Of a stretch of 64,000 nt of DNA, positions 1 through 11,638 are shown one piece after another (within the stretch, counting starts at the first letter, position 1; each line of letters opens with the position of its first letter). The notes below the pieces were generated by a model, which made no database searches, was not told the DNA's origin, and saw only the letters and a list, made by a program, of their open reading frames with translations. Source of the DNA: Hydractinia symbiolongicarpus (lineage: Eukaryota > Cnidaria > Hydrozoa > Anthoathecata > Hydractiniidae); the NCBI RefSeq assembly GCF_029227915.1, contig NC_079880.1, positions 30,557,501 through 30,621,500 of the forward strand, written 5' to 3'. The translations under genes and the position numbers were made by a program.

Positions 1-190
1 CTACATAATGAGACTGCTTCAACAAAACAAATTTCTTACTTTTTGTATTCTTGATTAAAGTGCGTGTTTTAAATCATTTTTTTAAATTTAGTAGAAAAGC
101 AGTCCTTATGTTTTCTAACGTTCTAATAACGACCTTTGGAAAAACAGTACATGAAACTTTCTAATGCTTACTAAACAATGTATTTTTAAG

Positions 191-3100
191 GCGTTAAAAC
201 ATAAAACCCATCAACTGAGTGAAGACGAATTTCTGGAACTGGTGCGCACAAGACCTGGCAAGAAATGGACTTCACCTAACATTGAACCGAATAAGACAAC
301 GTCGAAGAAATTGAATATGCAAGGCCTCACACCCGAAAGTCCAATGACAATAGATGGTAGTCAGTCAAGCAATAATTCAGAAAGTATCTCGGAATTTAGC
401 CAATCTCAAAAGAGTCAAAACACCCCGAAGAGTTTTGTTTCGGTGCATTCACAAAAGAGTGCACTATCATCACCTGCATCTCAAAACACACAATCACCTG
501 TGGTGTCGAGTCCGAATTTGTCACAAGGTAGGAGTTTTCTTACAGCTTTGTAAGTAACATGGAAAAGTGTTTTCAGACTTTGTTAGCTAGTTTTAAATTA
601 GAACCCTGTGATCCTTATAAACATTTTGCATAGTTCAGAAAAAATAAAAATATAAAAATATATTTAGGTGTCCCGTCGTTGTTATGGGTTGATAAATATA
701 AACCAAAAGCAATGAAGAATATTGTTGGCCAGCAAGGTGACAAAAGCAATGCTAATAAGTTGAGAAAATGGCTGTTGCGTTGGCAAGACAACAATGCACC
801 AGGAAAAAAGACGAAATCAAGTATTCTTATTTTAGTATATGTTTGATTTATTGAATTTTATTTCATTGTTCATAAAGATGAAAAAAATTAGGAATTTCGA
901 TGGTGAAATACGTTTTATTGGTAAGAAAGCTAGTTGGTTTTCATATAAGATTTTGTTTTGGTAGCGTTTTATTTCATTGACGTTGAAAATGTTTTCGTAC
1001 CCTAATGCAGTGACTTCCAATTTTGCTGTCTTGACAGTCTGTGATATACCTTGCAGTTTTATAGGTCTACATTTGTTTTTGTTTTTTCAATTTGTTTTCT
1101 ATTTGTTAAACTGATTTTTTTGTTCCAGATTTTTATGCGGGCAAAGATGATGGTTCGATATTTAGGGCAGCTTTATTATCAGGCCCGCCTGGTGTGGGCA
1201 AAACCACGAGTGCTACTTTAGTTTGCCAGGTAAATTGCAAAAAAATATTGTATGGTGTTCACGTACATCTATTGAAGGGAGATTTTACTAACATTCAACC
1301 TAGAAAAGGTTTTTTTAAGCAAAATATAAATAAACAAAAAAATGCAAAGTCTGGGGTACTAACTAGGCATTCACTTTCTGCTTTTTTAACACAGTGATAT
1401 TCTTCTTTCTTAGGACGCTGGCTTTTCTTTCATTGAGATGAATGCAAGTGACACACGTGGAAAGAAAGCGCTTGAAACTGTCATCAAAGAATCTCTTTCA
1501 AATGTGACAGTTAACGGAATGCTGCAAGGTGAGTGAAACTTTCTTTTCCTCTCTTTTCTCTCCGTTATGGCATCAATACACGAGCCAAATCTGCCATGAA
1601 ATACAAGCATTGCCATAATTGTCGGTTCCTAGGTTTCAGAATCACCTTGTCTTTGTACCATGTTATAATAGTTTTCTTTTTGGGCGGTTTTCCTTTATTG
1701 TATGATTTTGATGGAAGGGCTAGCTCCTGTGAAAAGGGTATAGTTCTTGTGAGGGAGTAAAATAATATAATTATATAATTATTTTCAAGTTTTATGTCTT
1801 TTGAACATGATGTTAATGTAGAAATGTGGTGGTTGTGTCATACCTTTTGCAAACCAGAACATTTTGAAAGTTTAATTTTTTAAAGTGAACACTCAACTTT
1901 TTTACTTTGAATATTTTTTCAATTTCCAGGTTCAAACAATGGTGGAAAGAATCATGTATTAATTATGGACGAAGTTGACGGTATGGCTGGTAATGAAGAC
2001 AGGGGTGGAATGCAGGTTAATGAGAAAATATTTTGTTCGCTATTTTGTTTTTCTTCTTTTTCTTCTTTTTTTTAAAAGCAAAGTTCTAAAAAACACATTT
2101 GCAGCGATTCTTATCGGTTAACAGAAAGTAAAATATCAAAGAGTCTTTTGTCTTTCCCTATTTTTTTCGATACCGATTTCTGGATGCTAAATATCTTTTT
2201 GGGTGAATTTTTGAAAAGATTTTCGAATTTTCCGCAAATTTTGACATTTAGTATTTTTTTTATTTTTGATTCAACAATGACAGGATGATGAGTTTCCATT
2301 TTGTGAAGAAGTAAGAAAACTAATTTTATTCAATCTGATTATTTAGGAACTTATTCAGTTGATCAAGAAGACAAGAATTCCTATCATTTGTATGTGCAAC
2401 GATCGAAACCATCCTAAAGTTCGCAGTCTTGCCAATCACTGTTTTGATCTTCGCTTCTATAAACCACGTGTTGAACAGATTAAGGTAATTCAGTTTGTCA
2501 TCAATTGGAATTGGGTAGCAGTGTTTGTCACATAGGAATGTCTTATAAGATAATATAGCACTACGAAGCGGCTGTTTTTTCTGTATTTAAATGTTGTACG
2601 CGAATGGTTGTTTGGCTGGTTTGATGAACATGATACAACAGTAAACTAATTGAATTTCCGCGCCCGAAGGCGTAGGAAATTCTTTGAAACCGTCGTTTTT
2701 TTCTTTTGGAGCATTTTTTGAGAAAAAATCGACTCTGGGATTTCACATTCCTCTGTTTTTTTGTCACCTAAATGCCATTTTCGGCCAAAATTGTTCCAAA
2801 AATTAAGACCACTTTATTTTCGGCCAAATTTGGCACAGTTAACAAAGAAAGTATGCTGAACATGATGGTGTCATTAAAATTTTGATTTTTTGCCACCTTA
2901 AATGTCATTTTAGGTCAAAATTGGTCCAAAAATTAAAACTACTTCATTTTCAACAAAAATTGGCACAGTTAATAAAAAAAGTATGCCGATCATGATGGGG
3001 GCATCAAAATTTTGATTTTTTGTCAACTAAATGCTGTTTAAGACCATAAACGTTTTAATCACAAGACTTTCAACTATGAATGATAGGCTATTTTATTTTA

Positions 3101-6100
3101 TTTTAAATTGTGAGTTCATTATGACTCGCTTCGCTTTGTTTGCGTTTGTTGTAAGATATAATGTCATTTGCGTGCTTTATCTTCAGAGCTTCATCCACCA
3201 AACTTCTTCGAATGTTTGGCACGATAACACAACGAATTAGCAGGTTGCCATCAAATATTTTGGTAGCGAGCGGATGTTCTTAGAGCCTCCAGGGCTTCTT
3301 GTTACTGATATTTGAATGGACCTTAGATATATAATTATATAATGAATAACGATAAAATAAGCTAAACAATAAACAAACGAGAATATACCTTAGTTGGTTT
3401 TTAACTGACATTGGAGTGAAATAAAGTTGTGCACCGAAAGCATTTCGCACCCCTTTATAAAGCATAAGAAATGATATTTCCATCCCTTGACTACCTTTTA
3501 TTTCTGGTTCGTTTAGGGATTTGCACTCAGCATAGCCAGCAGAGAAGGTTTAAAGATACCTCCACAAGCCATGGAGCAGATTGTGGTGGGTGCTAACCAA
3601 GACATACGACAGGTTGGAATACTCTTCTTGCAGATTTGTTTTTTTTTAAAGTAGGGACAGTTAGCACTCGAAACTAGGCTTGGACGCACTTAATAAATAG
3701 TAAAAAAATTATATACTCATGGTAATCGCAATTTACTGTGTGTTTCCTTGTCTGTAAAACAGATGACGTTAGGAAATATCTCTTTGATATTGTATCTCAA
3801 AATAGTTACTTCATCTTCTCCAAAACTACTAACCTGCTTTCTAATGTCTCGTCTTTAACTTTTTCATTTCGATCGATAAGAGAAGTTACCCTAGTTCTCT
3901 TGGCTTATATTTTTTAGGTAAAAGAACGTAGATAGCAAAAGGTTTTTCGTGAAGTAGCCGTATAATAAAGAACAGAAGACAGCATTATTTTGAACCATGT
4001 CATTCTATCAGTAAAGTAAAGCGCACTCTTTACATACGTTGTATTTGTTTAGGTTGTACATAACCTTCAGATGTGGACAGCCACAAGCAACAAACTGTCC
4101 TACGATGATGCAAAGGCTGAAGCTAACAATGCAAAGAAGAATATTAAAATGGTAAACGTTGAGTTCTAACTAGCATATTTTGGTGGATGTAATATTTATT
4201 AGGGCTCTTCCGCGTATTCATTTTCTGCTAAGAGTGGTTTACCTCGATTGAAAAACTCCGAGCATGACGGGAGTGTAGTAAAATTGGATCAGTCAATACT
4301 TGCCATGCCGTATACTTACCATCCAACTTTTTTTACTTTGTTTTATTAAATATTAAATATCTTTGACACTACTCCACCTGCCATTTTGCGTAAACATGCT
4401 TGTTTACAACAGGGGCCATTTGATGTAATCAAGACGTTATTCACGCATAGTGAAGCATCGAAGATGTCGATAAATCAAAAGTCGGATTTGTTTTTCATGG
4501 ATTATTCTTTCATTCCGCTTTTTATGCAAGAAAATTATCTGGGTGTCAATCCGAGCGAAGGAAGGTTTGTCTTTACAAATCATTGATAGGTGGTTGTTGT
4601 GTAATTGAAACCTGTGCTAAGCGACTGCTTTTGTCTGCAATGCAAGTAATTGTTGTTGTTTTTTTTTGAAGCCTGATTTCTTAACTTTGAATTGTCTTGT
4701 AGGACTGACATTCACTTTTAAAGAATGTCTTAAACAATTTTAAAACACAAATGGGTTTTTGCCACCTCGAGCAGACTGTCCTAGGAAGTTAAGTCCGTGG
4801 AAAATCCACTTAGAATAGTAATTTGTTTAAATTTCGCGGCTGAAGCCATCCTCATACCTGGAATTTAGCCTCTACCCGAATAAGGTAGCAAAATTTGCCG
4901 TTTGTAATAATGATTTGCGACAAAAGAACAGATTTTTAGGTTTTGTGGCAACCTCGTCAAGTTAAATCTATTAGGCCACTATGTTTTCAATATTTGTATG
5001 GCATGCAGTGACAGAAATTGAACCATTCCACAATTAGCCCTTACGTTAGTGGTAAATTTTGACTAAGAAAGTGAATAATCAGAGTATGGTAAGTTGTTTC
5101 GAGAACAAAGTCTTTTGAATGAGAATCTAACAACGATATTTTGGTGAAAAGAAATGAACCACATGGAACACAATTGCGAATTTCAACAAAGTTGTATTAA
5201 ACTATAATGTAAAGGCCCAATCTAAGATCTCGGTGAAAAATTACTCCTATCGACACAAGAAATATATTAAAAAAAAAAATTTCTGCTATTTAGAGGTGAC
5301 ATGCAGAAAATATTGGATGCTGTAAGCGACACGGCTGATGCAATCGCAGACGGCTGTCTTGTCGAGAATCTGATCAGAACCCGGCAGCAATGGAGCTTGC
5401 TACCTCTACAGGTAGAGCTGGAGATTTTTTTATTGTAACTTCAAACATGTTGCGAAAGTTGTCAAAATTTGATAACCGTTGTGTTATCAATTAATTTTTT
5501 TCTAAAGTTCATAATCTTTTTAATTAGGTTGCTTTGTTTAGCCACGTACCTAAAATCTTTTCATAAATCTACCGAAATTCGTGTCCATTTTACATACTTT
5601 TTGTCACTGTTTTGTTTGGTATAAAATCACTTCAATTAACTTATAAAATGCCTGTCTGACTTTGGAAATATGAACGTGAGTGCATTTTGGAAGGTTTGTG
5701 ATATCACAATATCAATGAAAGGCCGATTTCTGCTGCTCATGTAAAACTTGTTTTAAATATATTTATACAGGGTTTGTTTTCTACTGTTTTACCTTCCATG
5801 AAAATGTCTGGACATTTGGGACAACGCATCGAGTTTCCTCAGTGGCTTGGTAAAAACTCCAGTCGTACTAAACACGATCGAATCTTACAAGAGTTGAAAA
5901 CACATATGGCTTTGAGGTATTTATTTCGGCTTATTTATGTCTTCTGTATTTTTTAAAAGTTTTTGTGTAGTCACCTCGTATTATTCTAACCTGGCCTACT
6001 TGTTTGTTAAAACTTTCGGGTTTGAAGTTAAAATGTACCGTAAACTTTACTTATGGGTAGACGATAACGAAATTAGAAACGTGATCAAGAATGTTTTAGG

Positions 6101-7342
6101 TGACTTTAAATTATGAATTATCGTAAGCGGTTATAATTATCGTGTCCACAGTGAGTGATAAGTGTGTGATACGTTTTCTTTTTTACCCTCTTGGTTTATA
6201 AAGCAGTTTTCATAGTAATCAATTTTTTAAATGCTTTGTTTCCTTTTTAGCTGTAACTGCATGAAAACAGATATAAACATGGATTATATATCGACTTTAA
6301 AAAACCGCTTGAAACAACCATTGCTAGAAAAAGTAAGCTTTGTGTTCGTTGTGCTTCGCTTCCTTTTTTGCGGCGATTTTTGGTTAATTTAGGAATGAGC
6401 GTGCACCGTTTATTTCAGCGCGTGGCATTTTCTCAGGTTACGAAAAGCAATGAACAGAAATAAACCCTGGTTCAAGTAATTTCATCCTGCAAAAATTAAG
6501 TGCTTGACCAAACCGCATTTTATCGCTCTACTATTTCATATTTTCTCTGGTACTTAGGATGCTGACGCCAATGCGGCAGCTAAGGAAGTCATTGATCTTA
6601 TGGATCAGTATAATTTAACAAGAGAAGACTGGGATTCCGTTATGGAAATCGGAAAATGGGGTAAGGAATCGGATGATACGGCAAAGATTCCAACCAAGGT
6701 AAGATTGAGTTGCATTGCTTTTATTATTTTAGTTTGTTTCTCTGAAATATGGTTTACGACAACGAGTATATAGAAGTTTGTTATATCAACAGTTTCTTAG
6801 ATATTGTGTTTTTATATGTCCATTTTTTAACAAATTGTCTTTGCCATCTGAAAAAATTAATTTCCAGGAAAAAGTCATTATTCAAACTATTTTAGGCAAA
6901 ATTAGGAATTATGGGACTACTCATGCGCATAAATTTCTTACACAACTAATTCGTTCCTTTGGCATTGAAGATGAATTTTTGGATATTTTTTTCCACTGAC
7001 TCTCACGACTTTTTAAATGTTCGTTGACAACAAATGTATTTTTTTGGTTAGGTAAAATCAGCGTTTACACGTTTGTATAACAAAGACGTTCACAAGACAC
7101 CTTACGCTGTGCACCAAGCTGCCAAAAAAACAAAAATTGCTTCAACTGACGGTGTTCTACTTGGAGAAGACGACGACCAAGCAGATGTTGACGATGAAGA
7201 AGATAATGGTGATGATGATGACATCAGCAAAGACGCCATGATTAAAATGAAGAAAGAACCGGTTGCCGGTTTTTCGGCGAAGGGGAAGGGCAAAAAGCAA
7301 GCCCGTAAAAGTAAACCAACGAAAGGGAAAAGTAAGAAGTGA
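191..7342 (+). CDS. RFC1: Replication factor C subunit 1, partial (5' end outside window)
   Basis: Large subunit of the clamp loader that opens PCNA and loads it on primed DNA in the nucleus. Exons I place: 191-527, 668-820, 1129-1229, 1414-1528, 1930-2015, 2347-2484, 3517-3612, 4053-4151, 4413-4564, 5294-5411, 5771-5916, 6251-6332, 6558-6698 and 7052-7342. All have GT-AG borders and phases that join without a stop, giving 684 codons. The first exon reads as the end of the BRCT region (FLELVRTRPGKK) and then a Ser/Gln/Asn-rich linker. Next come the RFC1-specific WVDKYKP and IVGQQGD, Walker A GPPGVGKTT (exon 3), NASDTRGK (exon 4), Walker B LIMDEVDGM (exon 5), and GLKIPPQAMEQIVVGANQDI with the RFC1 C-terminal domain. 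The end is acidic (about 7180-7230) and then Lys-rich, a likely nuclear localisation signal. The N-terminal DNA ligase-like/BRCT exons lie upstream of base 1. Identification is very secure. Confidence 0.96.
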
Positions 7343-7516
7343 TAGTTGATATCGTGTTGTGAATTTAAACGGAACAAGGTTTGGTGACTGGCCTTTAATC
7401 GCAAGAGTTGGGATTATCTGTATCAAGAAAGAGAAGAACTAAATTGCTATAGATACCTATGAGAGAATCCTGAAAACATAAAAAATAGAATCGTCTGTAT
7501 ATTTTCTTGCAGTTAG

Positions 7517-7522
7517 AATAAA
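7517..7522 (+). promoter_or_regulatory. Probable RFC1 polyadenylation signal AATAAA
   Basis: An AATAAA hexamer lies about 175 bases after the RFC1 stop codon. It is the first good signal downstream, so it is the likely end of the 3' UTR. The site of cleavage cannot be read from sequence alone. Confidence 0.5.
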
Positions 7523-7524
7523 TT

Positions 7525-8560
7525 TATATGAAAATGTAGTTTTGGTTCACCCAGAAGTATTTCAATGTTTGGAAAGGAATGATTTTCAATTTTTTAAGAA
7601 TTTTAATTTAGTGCATTTTGTATGGATTTATTTTTTTCTAATCAGCAATTTTTAGGAAATAAACGAGGATTAATTCTTGCGAAAAGAAAAAATACAGCAA
7701 AAGTAGTATGGCCCAAAGATAAAGTATATCTTTGAAAGTAATTGGAATATACCGCGCACATATTAAAAATCCGGCAAACGCGTTTTGTGCAATGATCAGA
7801 CCAGCGCATTTTGCTCGTTGGTTTAATTTTTTTTTTTCGAAAGTATTATGACAAAGAAATATTTCAGCAAGACTCATTCTGGATGAAAACATGACCAAGA
7901 TAAGATAAAAATTCTAGATATATCTATATGTTTGAGTCTGTAAATTACATACATGCCGGAAAAATAGCCATTTTTGTTTTTCGCCGCCATCAGCTCGACT
8001 TCCGTGTAAGTCACTAAAGTCGAAAACTAACAGTCGTTCCGTAGCCCATTTAACGAAAGTTGACTTTTAATAATTGCTTTGGTCAAAAAAGCGAGTCACA
8101 TGATTATAAATATATACAAGAAAGGAAAAGATTCTTTTTAAACTACCTCGCACTTCCCTGTCTTCGCTGCATGCAAAGTTACCAAAACAAAGCTCTATAT
8201 ATTTTCCATTATCCCCTTTCTACCCCCGTGCGGAAGTTTAGGTATGAAAAATAATTCAATCTATTAGAAACGAGGTAAACACAAATTTTTGTTTAAATAA
8301 GTGTATAAGAGGCGAGTGACTTTGTACTGGTACTTTTTAACATATGTTTGTGCATCGAACAAGCAGTTTTACTTGGCTAAGAAAAAATGGTCAGGAAAAT
8401 TTATTACTTTCGTAACTTTTGTTACGGTGAGGAACATATGGCGCGCTGATGATGATATTACCAAACACGATAAAATGTATAAGGCCATTTTAAAAATACA
8501 TATATGACCATTTTTAAAAACAACCTTGCCTCCAGGGCTCTTTAGGTGTTTGTTATATAC
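7525..8560. other. Intergenic stretch downstream of RFC1, nothing recognised
   Basis: AT-rich DNA with short random ORFs only. I see no conserved protein motif, RNA gene or clear repeat. Confidence 0.5.
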
Positions 8561-8599
8561 TAACAGACGTCTCTTTAACTCTGAAAAAAATATTTTCCG

Positions 8600-8870
8600 T
8601 GAAAAAGAATAAATTATTATCTCTTACGCCAAAGTATTCAAGTTTTGTGACAAAAATTTCATGCTCTACTGTGTCAAAGCTTTTAGAAAGGTCAATACTC
8701 AGAGAGTGAAAAAATTCTATTTAATGCATCAGTAACATCGTTGACTAAAATAAGTAAAGCGTGAACGATGGGTGGATCTTTAAAAGCCAAATTGTTTTGT
8801 TGTAAAGCATTTATAGCCAGACAGATATGTATAGATTTTGTTATCCATAATTTAGCAATGTTGAGAAACA
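8600..8870 (-). pseudogene. LINE reverse-transcriptase relic
   Basis: The minus strand reads IDLSKSFDTVEHEIFV followed by TKLEYFGVRD (about 8610-8700), the palm-domain signature of non-LTR reverse transcriptases (D-L-x-K-x-F-D-T-V). Upstream in the same sense comes a NNLAFKDP..VHALL segment that matches the usual QFGFR..STTHAL region. There is no ORF of useful length and no catalytic YADD, so this is a decayed internal fragment of a jockey/CR1-like LINE. Ends are approximate. Confidence 0.75.
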
Positions 8871-8879
8871 AGAAAGTAC

Positions 8880-11200
8880 AGATAAGGAAGGACTGTAGTT
8901 TGTAACTTTGGCATTATCAGCATTGAAAAAATTAAAAATTGCACAAATATTAATTTTTCTGTGTTGGCGCCTGAAGAACACCCTGCGAGCACAAAACAAA
9001 CGTGTTACAAACTTTTATTTTTATTCACGCTTTTTAAGATATACAGAGCATAAACTACGTCATTTTACAGAACTAGAAATAGAATAATCATCATAATTAA
9101 GGCATAATGCTAGTGTACAGTCCTGAATAGTTCTTTAAAAAAATAATATAAATTGACATGATTTTTGTAAGGTTTAGTTGCTAACTTGAACACTACGATT
9201 TCTTCACGGAGCAAGATTGAAATGATAATTTACAGAATAGATTAAGGCAAAGCAAAAAAGAGCAATACTTTTGTAAAAAACCAAGAACAGTTCGTCTTAC
9301 GACTTGGGAATGACACTTAGAATTATGTCACAATGTTTAGCGGAAGAAAACAAAGCAAAGAAGGAATTTAAAAAAAAAACAAAAAACGTTTCATGTCGCC
9401 TTTATGAGAACGTGTCGATGGGATATAAACATTAAAGGAACATTACGCTTATGAAAATTTTTGTTTTACATATAAAAACTACGCTAAATAATTGGCTAAA
9501 GATATTTTAACTATATATATTACTTTTAAACTATGCAAATAATTTCTGCGCCAAAAAAACAAACGGATAGAAAAACAAATTATCCATACGTAATGCAGCA
9601 ATATCTTCAGATTTTTTGGAGGGAAACCAATCAAAATTTATACCTTAACTGATAACAGAAAATGAAGTGACCTCGCATCCATCGCGTGATACACACTATA
9701 ATTGGACGCATCAATCGCGTTATACACATAATTAGACGCATCCATCGCATGATACACATAATTAGACGTACATCGCATGTTACACACAATGAGTGGTTTT
9801 ATATCGTCTATATTAAAATTGAAAAAATATACGAAACATGATCATAAATAAGATACCAATTTTACCCAAAAACAAAGTCAGTGTTTCTTTTGGAGAAACT
9901 GGTTTACACAGCAAAAGACATTAAAAAACGATTGAACAAATAAGAAATTCTCTGCGGCAGACCAACAAAATAGCCAATTACATCATTATTCTCTAGGTGG
10001 TAAATCTCGATCAAATAGCAATCCAGGGTAGGCTCAAAAAAGAAAAAGAAAAATGTCTTGTGCCCGCGAGTTTCTTATGATTTCAGCAAGTTGGAAAGAT
10101 ATCATTTGAGGTGTAGGAAATTTCGACTTTCGCGTGTACACACCAGTTCTTCAAAAATACGTAAATAACTCTAATGATTATAATTTTGCCACCACAGGGC
10201 GTAAATAAAACTTTGCTTATACAAAAGAACAATGTTTACACACCATATATATGATTTACTTTAAATATAACTTTTATGAGAAAAAATTTTCTTAAAACAA
10301 CAAAGAACAAATTCGAACGTAGGGAAACAAAAACATTTTGAGCAGACGAGTAACATACCAGCATGCCAGCATAATGAAACGTTACTTTGTCTTTATTAAA
10401 TGTAAAATTCCTAATGATTCTACAGTGGGTAAATTTGTATGGTCGATACTGACATTAAATTCTACGGGAGAAAGTATATGGTACTTGGGTACATCGAGAT
10501 TATGACTAATAAACTCCACGCGGGCACGTGCATTTTTTATAATCGAGACTACAGTGATTTACATAAAGAATTCTTCCGCAACAGATAAAAAAAGGAGTTT
10601 CTTTTGTTATTTGGAAATTAGCCTCGAGGCTAAAATAAGCCTTGCCTCAGTAACCCAGCTTTACTTTAAAAAAAATATAAAAAAGGTTTAGCGATAAGAA
10701 TTACACGCCACTTTGTTCCTAGGCCATATTTTCACGGTCACACGGTCTTATTTTATTATGTAGCCTAGTAACAAAATTATTTTTCTTTTATATACAATGT
10801 AAATAAACTAAATAATTCTAGATAGTCAAAAATTAAACAATTATTCTCTCTAACAGAAAAAAACTATAATTCTCTTGTACGCATAAATTCCCTTCATAAA
10901 AATATAAATAAATTTAAATAAACGTTTGCCGAAAAATTATTTTTATCTCAACCAGAAAAAAAGGAATACAAACGAAAGGTTCACAAAATTATAATTTGGA
11001 GATTAAAATACGAATAACATAAAAAGGATTAAAAAAATCAACTGTAAGAATTGTTTCTATATTAACCTGGCAGTTGAATTAATCGTGCAAGCTAAGTGCA
11101 GGACGGTATGTGCACGCAAAAAATATCATTTTTCACTGTATTGAAGAAATTGATCTCAACTAATCATGAGACAAAAACTAAATTTTATATATTACACATT
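8880..11200. other. AT-rich non-coding region
   Basis: No gene is supported here. It holds A/T runs, an imperfect tandem repeat at 9672-9790 and, at the high-coordinate end, the probable 3' end of the minus-strand UBAN gene. Confidence 0.45.
9672..9790. repeat. Imperfect ~30-bp tandem repeat, about four copies
   Basis: Four diverged units of the form GACGCATCCATCGCATGATA plus a short ACACATAATTA tail follow one another. The two inner units are 30 bases long; the first is about 33 and the last is truncated. It behaves as a small non-coding minisatellite. Confidence 0.7.
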
Positions 11201-11204
11201 CTTT

Positions 11205-11228
11205 TTTTATTTATTTATTTATTTATTA
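11205..11228 (-). promoter_or_regulatory. Run of AATAAA-type signals, likely poly(A) region of the UBAN gene
   Basis: On the minus strand this is a run of overlapping AATAAA units about 410 bases after the UBAN gene stop codon. It is the best candidate for that gene's polyadenylation signal. If so, the hairpin repeat at 11270-11385 is in its 3' UTR. Confidence 0.4.
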
Positions 11229-11269
11229 TAAACTGCTTGTTAAAAAAATAAAGCATGCTAGATTAAAAA

Positions 11270-11385
11270 TATACCATTAAATATATACCAATCTATGGCT
11301 GGTTTCTGTGTGGTCTAGCTTTGAACATCTTTTTTGTACATTAGCAAGACCATACAGAAACCAGGTGAACTATTCTTAACTCAAA
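11270..11385 (+). repeat. Hairpin-forming dispersed repeat, copy 1
   Basis: CTGGTTTCTGTGTGGTCT at 11299 pairs with AGACCATACAGAAACCAG at about 11347 (18-bp stem, one G-U type mismatch, about 30-base loop). The flanking ATACCATTAAATA and GTGAACTATTCTTAAC are shared with an inverted copy at 15470-15590. The size and palindrome suggest a tiny fold-back element or MITE. Confidence 0.75.
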
Positions 11386-11638
11386 AAAAATATCATTTCA
11401 ACTTGAAATCGACACATGGCAAAACAGCCACAACAATGAAAACAGTGCGGGAGGTCTACTTCAGTGAAAACAAAGCAAATAATTAAGCTACCATCTTGAA
11501 TGTCTCGTTCATTTCAACTTTCACTGGTTTCAAGACAACAACAAAATATACGCTATGCGCAAAAATATAACGCGTGTGGCAATCACAAGAAAAAAAGCAG
11601 CCAAACTGGAATTGCGTTCTCAAAAGCCACCTACCGTC

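Noticed and set aside
1-190. An upstream RFC1 start at 164
   Set aside because: The ATG at 164 is intronic. A TTTTTAAG acceptor at 182-190 precedes GCG TTA AAA, and the true protein start is far upstream of the window.
7102-7426. Two minus-strand ORFs opposite the last RFC1 exon
   Set aside because: They are shadows of the acidic and Lys-rich RFC1 tail read backwards (Ser/Phe-rich) and have no conserved motif.
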